A DNA stretch of 6,100 nt from positions 1 through 6,100 of the forward strand of contig JAFUEG010000165.1 of assembly GCA_017464045.1 (NCBI GenBank), in the 5' to 3' direction. Position numbers and translations under genes: made by a program. Below are positions 5,322 through 6,100 of this stretch, piece by piece (positions within the stretch are counted from its first letter, which is position 1; each line of letters begins with the position of its first letter). Origin of the DNA: Lachnospiraceae bacterium (GTDB lineage: Bacteria > Bacillota_A > Clostridia > Lachnospirales > Lachnospiraceae). The notes below the pieces were generated by a model. It did no database searches. It was not told the origin of the DNA and saw only the letters and a list, made by a program, of their open reading frames with translations.

Positions 5322-6044
5322 ATGGCAATAGATGTAGATAAAATCTATAAAAGCACATGGGAACATTATATAAAGGCAAAAAGCAATGTAATTGAAAAGC
5401 GAATGTATTTTGAGCATAGAGCAGATGCTATATCAGATGTGATTCCAGGGTTTGAAGCGGATAAGTTGGAGTTTGGATCATATGATAAGGAAAACTATGC
5501 TGTGTTGTTTGTTGATATGCGTAATTCTACTTTAAGAGCTCAAAATGTTGGTGCAGAAAAAACGTTTTTGACAATGCATATTTATTTGACAGCCTTATTA
5601 GAAGTTGTTAGATATCATCATGGAAAAGTCATTGATATAATGGGAGATGGAATAATGGCTTTTTGGGGAGGTAGTGCTGCTCGTGAAAGTGAAAATATGA
5701 CTAATTCGATTGCAGTAAAAAAAGCAGGAATTTGTGGTCGAGATATGCTAGTTGTTCGAGAAAAAGTTATTAATGAGATTATTAAAAAAGAGCATTTGGG
5801 ATCCGAAATTAATATTGGAATAGGAGTAACGTTTGATAGTGTTATAGTAACTAAAATAGGAATTGCAGATTCATATGATGTGAAAGCATTTGGTGATTGT
5901 ATAAATACCGCATCCAAATATTCATCAAAAGTTACAAATAAAGTAAAGGTGTCCAAAAAAGCGAAAAATTTATGGCCATCGAGTAAAGGAGGAAAAATTC
6001 ATTTCGCGCCAATTCAAGGAGAGGATGCATATTATTTGGCATAA
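5322..6044 (+). CDS. pycC: Pycsar class III nucleotidyl cyclase (PycC type)
   Basis: This 240-residue soluble protein has one class III cyclase domain (~55-240) after a helical N-terminus (~1-45). In Pycsar systems this enzyme detects phage infection and turns CTP or UTP into cCMP or cUMP to switch on the membrane effector encoded just upstream. The metal-binding Asp residues are D65 in VLFVDMRNST and D109 in IMGDGIMAFWGG. The transition-state motif reads AFGDCINTASK, with N195 present but Lys (K199) where class III enzymes usually have Arg. By eye, the two positions that select adenine in classical adenylate cyclases (Lys and Asp) are D105 and K188 here, which argues against a plain adenylate cyclase. 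The ATG has GAGGTG 8 nt upstream, overlapping the stop of the effector gene. Whether it makes cCMP or cUMP cannot be read with confidence. Confidence 0.85.
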   Translation: MAIDVDKIYKSTWEHYIKAKSNVIEKRMYFEHRADAISDVIPGFEADKLEFGSYDKENYAVLFVDMRNSTLRAQNVGAEKTFLTMHIYLTALLEVVRYHHGKVIDIMGDGIMAFWGGSAARESENMTNSIAVKKAGICGRDMLVVREKVINEIIKKEHLGSEINIGIGVTFDSVIVTKIGIADSYDVKAFGDCINTASKYSSKVTNKVKVSKKAKNLWPSSKGGKIHFAPIQGEDAYYLA

Positions 6045-6058
6045 AGAGAGGTGTACAT

Positions 6059-6100
6059 TTTGAATGAGAAGATACCTAAAATGGAAGTAGAACTATTATC
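6059..6100 (+). CDS. Start of an unidentified gene downstream of pycC (3' end outside window)
   Basis: TTG at 6059 follows AGAGAGG (6045-6051) by 7 nt and opens a frame MNEKIPKMEVELL running off the window. It lies only 14 bp after the cyclase stop, so it would be a third operon member. GTG 6051 is in the same frame but overlaps the ribosome binding site, and the ATG at 6064 leads to a stop within nine codons. Too little is visible to name a family. Confidence 0.45.

Noticed and set aside
5069..5323. Minus-strand open frame antisense to the effector gene
   Set aside because: It mirrors hydrophobic helix codons of the membrane effector; the composition is what antisense of such DNA gives.
5618..5956. 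Minus-strand open frame of 112 codons inside pycC
   Set aside because: It is a shadow of the conserved cyclase domain, with low-complexity Ser/Ile/Thr content and no supporting signals.
5322..6044. Ordinary adenylate cyclase making cAMP
   Set aside because: The purine-selecting Lys and Asp are not conserved by eye alignment and the gene is paired with a PycTM-type effector, so a Pycsar cyclase fits better.

Overview
The window looks like an accessory stretch of a Clostridia chromosome, most probably from Lachnospiraceae (the Butyrivibrio/Roseburia/Eubacterium neighbourhood). The evidence is AT-rich DNA with standard Firmicutes Shine-Dalgarno sites and sigma-A promoters, a YitT/DUF2179 membrane protein, a Cache-GGDEF protein, and an integrase tail of the type common in that family. 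The taxonomy is inferred from gene style; there is no marker gene.

Left part (1-3409) is ordinary host-like DNA. It holds the 3' end of a YitT-family membrane protein gene (+), a strong hairpin between convergent genes, a membrane-anchored Cache-GGDEF diguanylate cyclase (-), a divergent promoter region containing a perfect TTGACA-N17-TATAAT promoter for the cyclase, and an acyltransferase-3 family membrane O-acyltransferase (+).

Middle part (3410-4715) is a scar-rich mobile-DNA zone. It starts with the first ten codons of what looks like a low-molecular-weight protein tyrosine phosphatase gene that then breaks off, a candidate insertion junction. Next comes a type III toxin-antitoxin locus of the ToxIN/AbiQ type: a promoter, about 2.9 tandem repeats of 37-38 nt (the antitoxin RNA), a hairpin terminator, and a ToxN-like endoribonuclease gene. 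The toxin frame carries an in-frame TAA at codon 10, so the toxin is probably inactivated or starts at a weak downstream TTG. After it lies the eroded C-terminal end of a tyrosine recombinase, still showing the His and the nucleophile Tyr, but with its N-terminal portion gone and an internal stop.

Right part (4716-6100) is strongly AT-rich and carries a two-gene operon recognised as a Pycsar anti-phage system: a three-helix membrane effector (PycTM/DUF5706 type) and a class III nucleotidyl cyclase (PycC type). The cyclase has both metal-binding Asp residues, but the two purine-selecting positions appear altered. A further gene seems to start at the right edge with a good ribosome binding site.

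Taken together, 3560-6100 reads as a small defence cargo region: an RNA-neutralised ribonuclease toxin and a cyclic-pyrimidine-nucleotide abortive infection system, flanked by remnants of an integrase and a broken host gene. Domain assignments rest on motif recognition by eye; no database search was possible.
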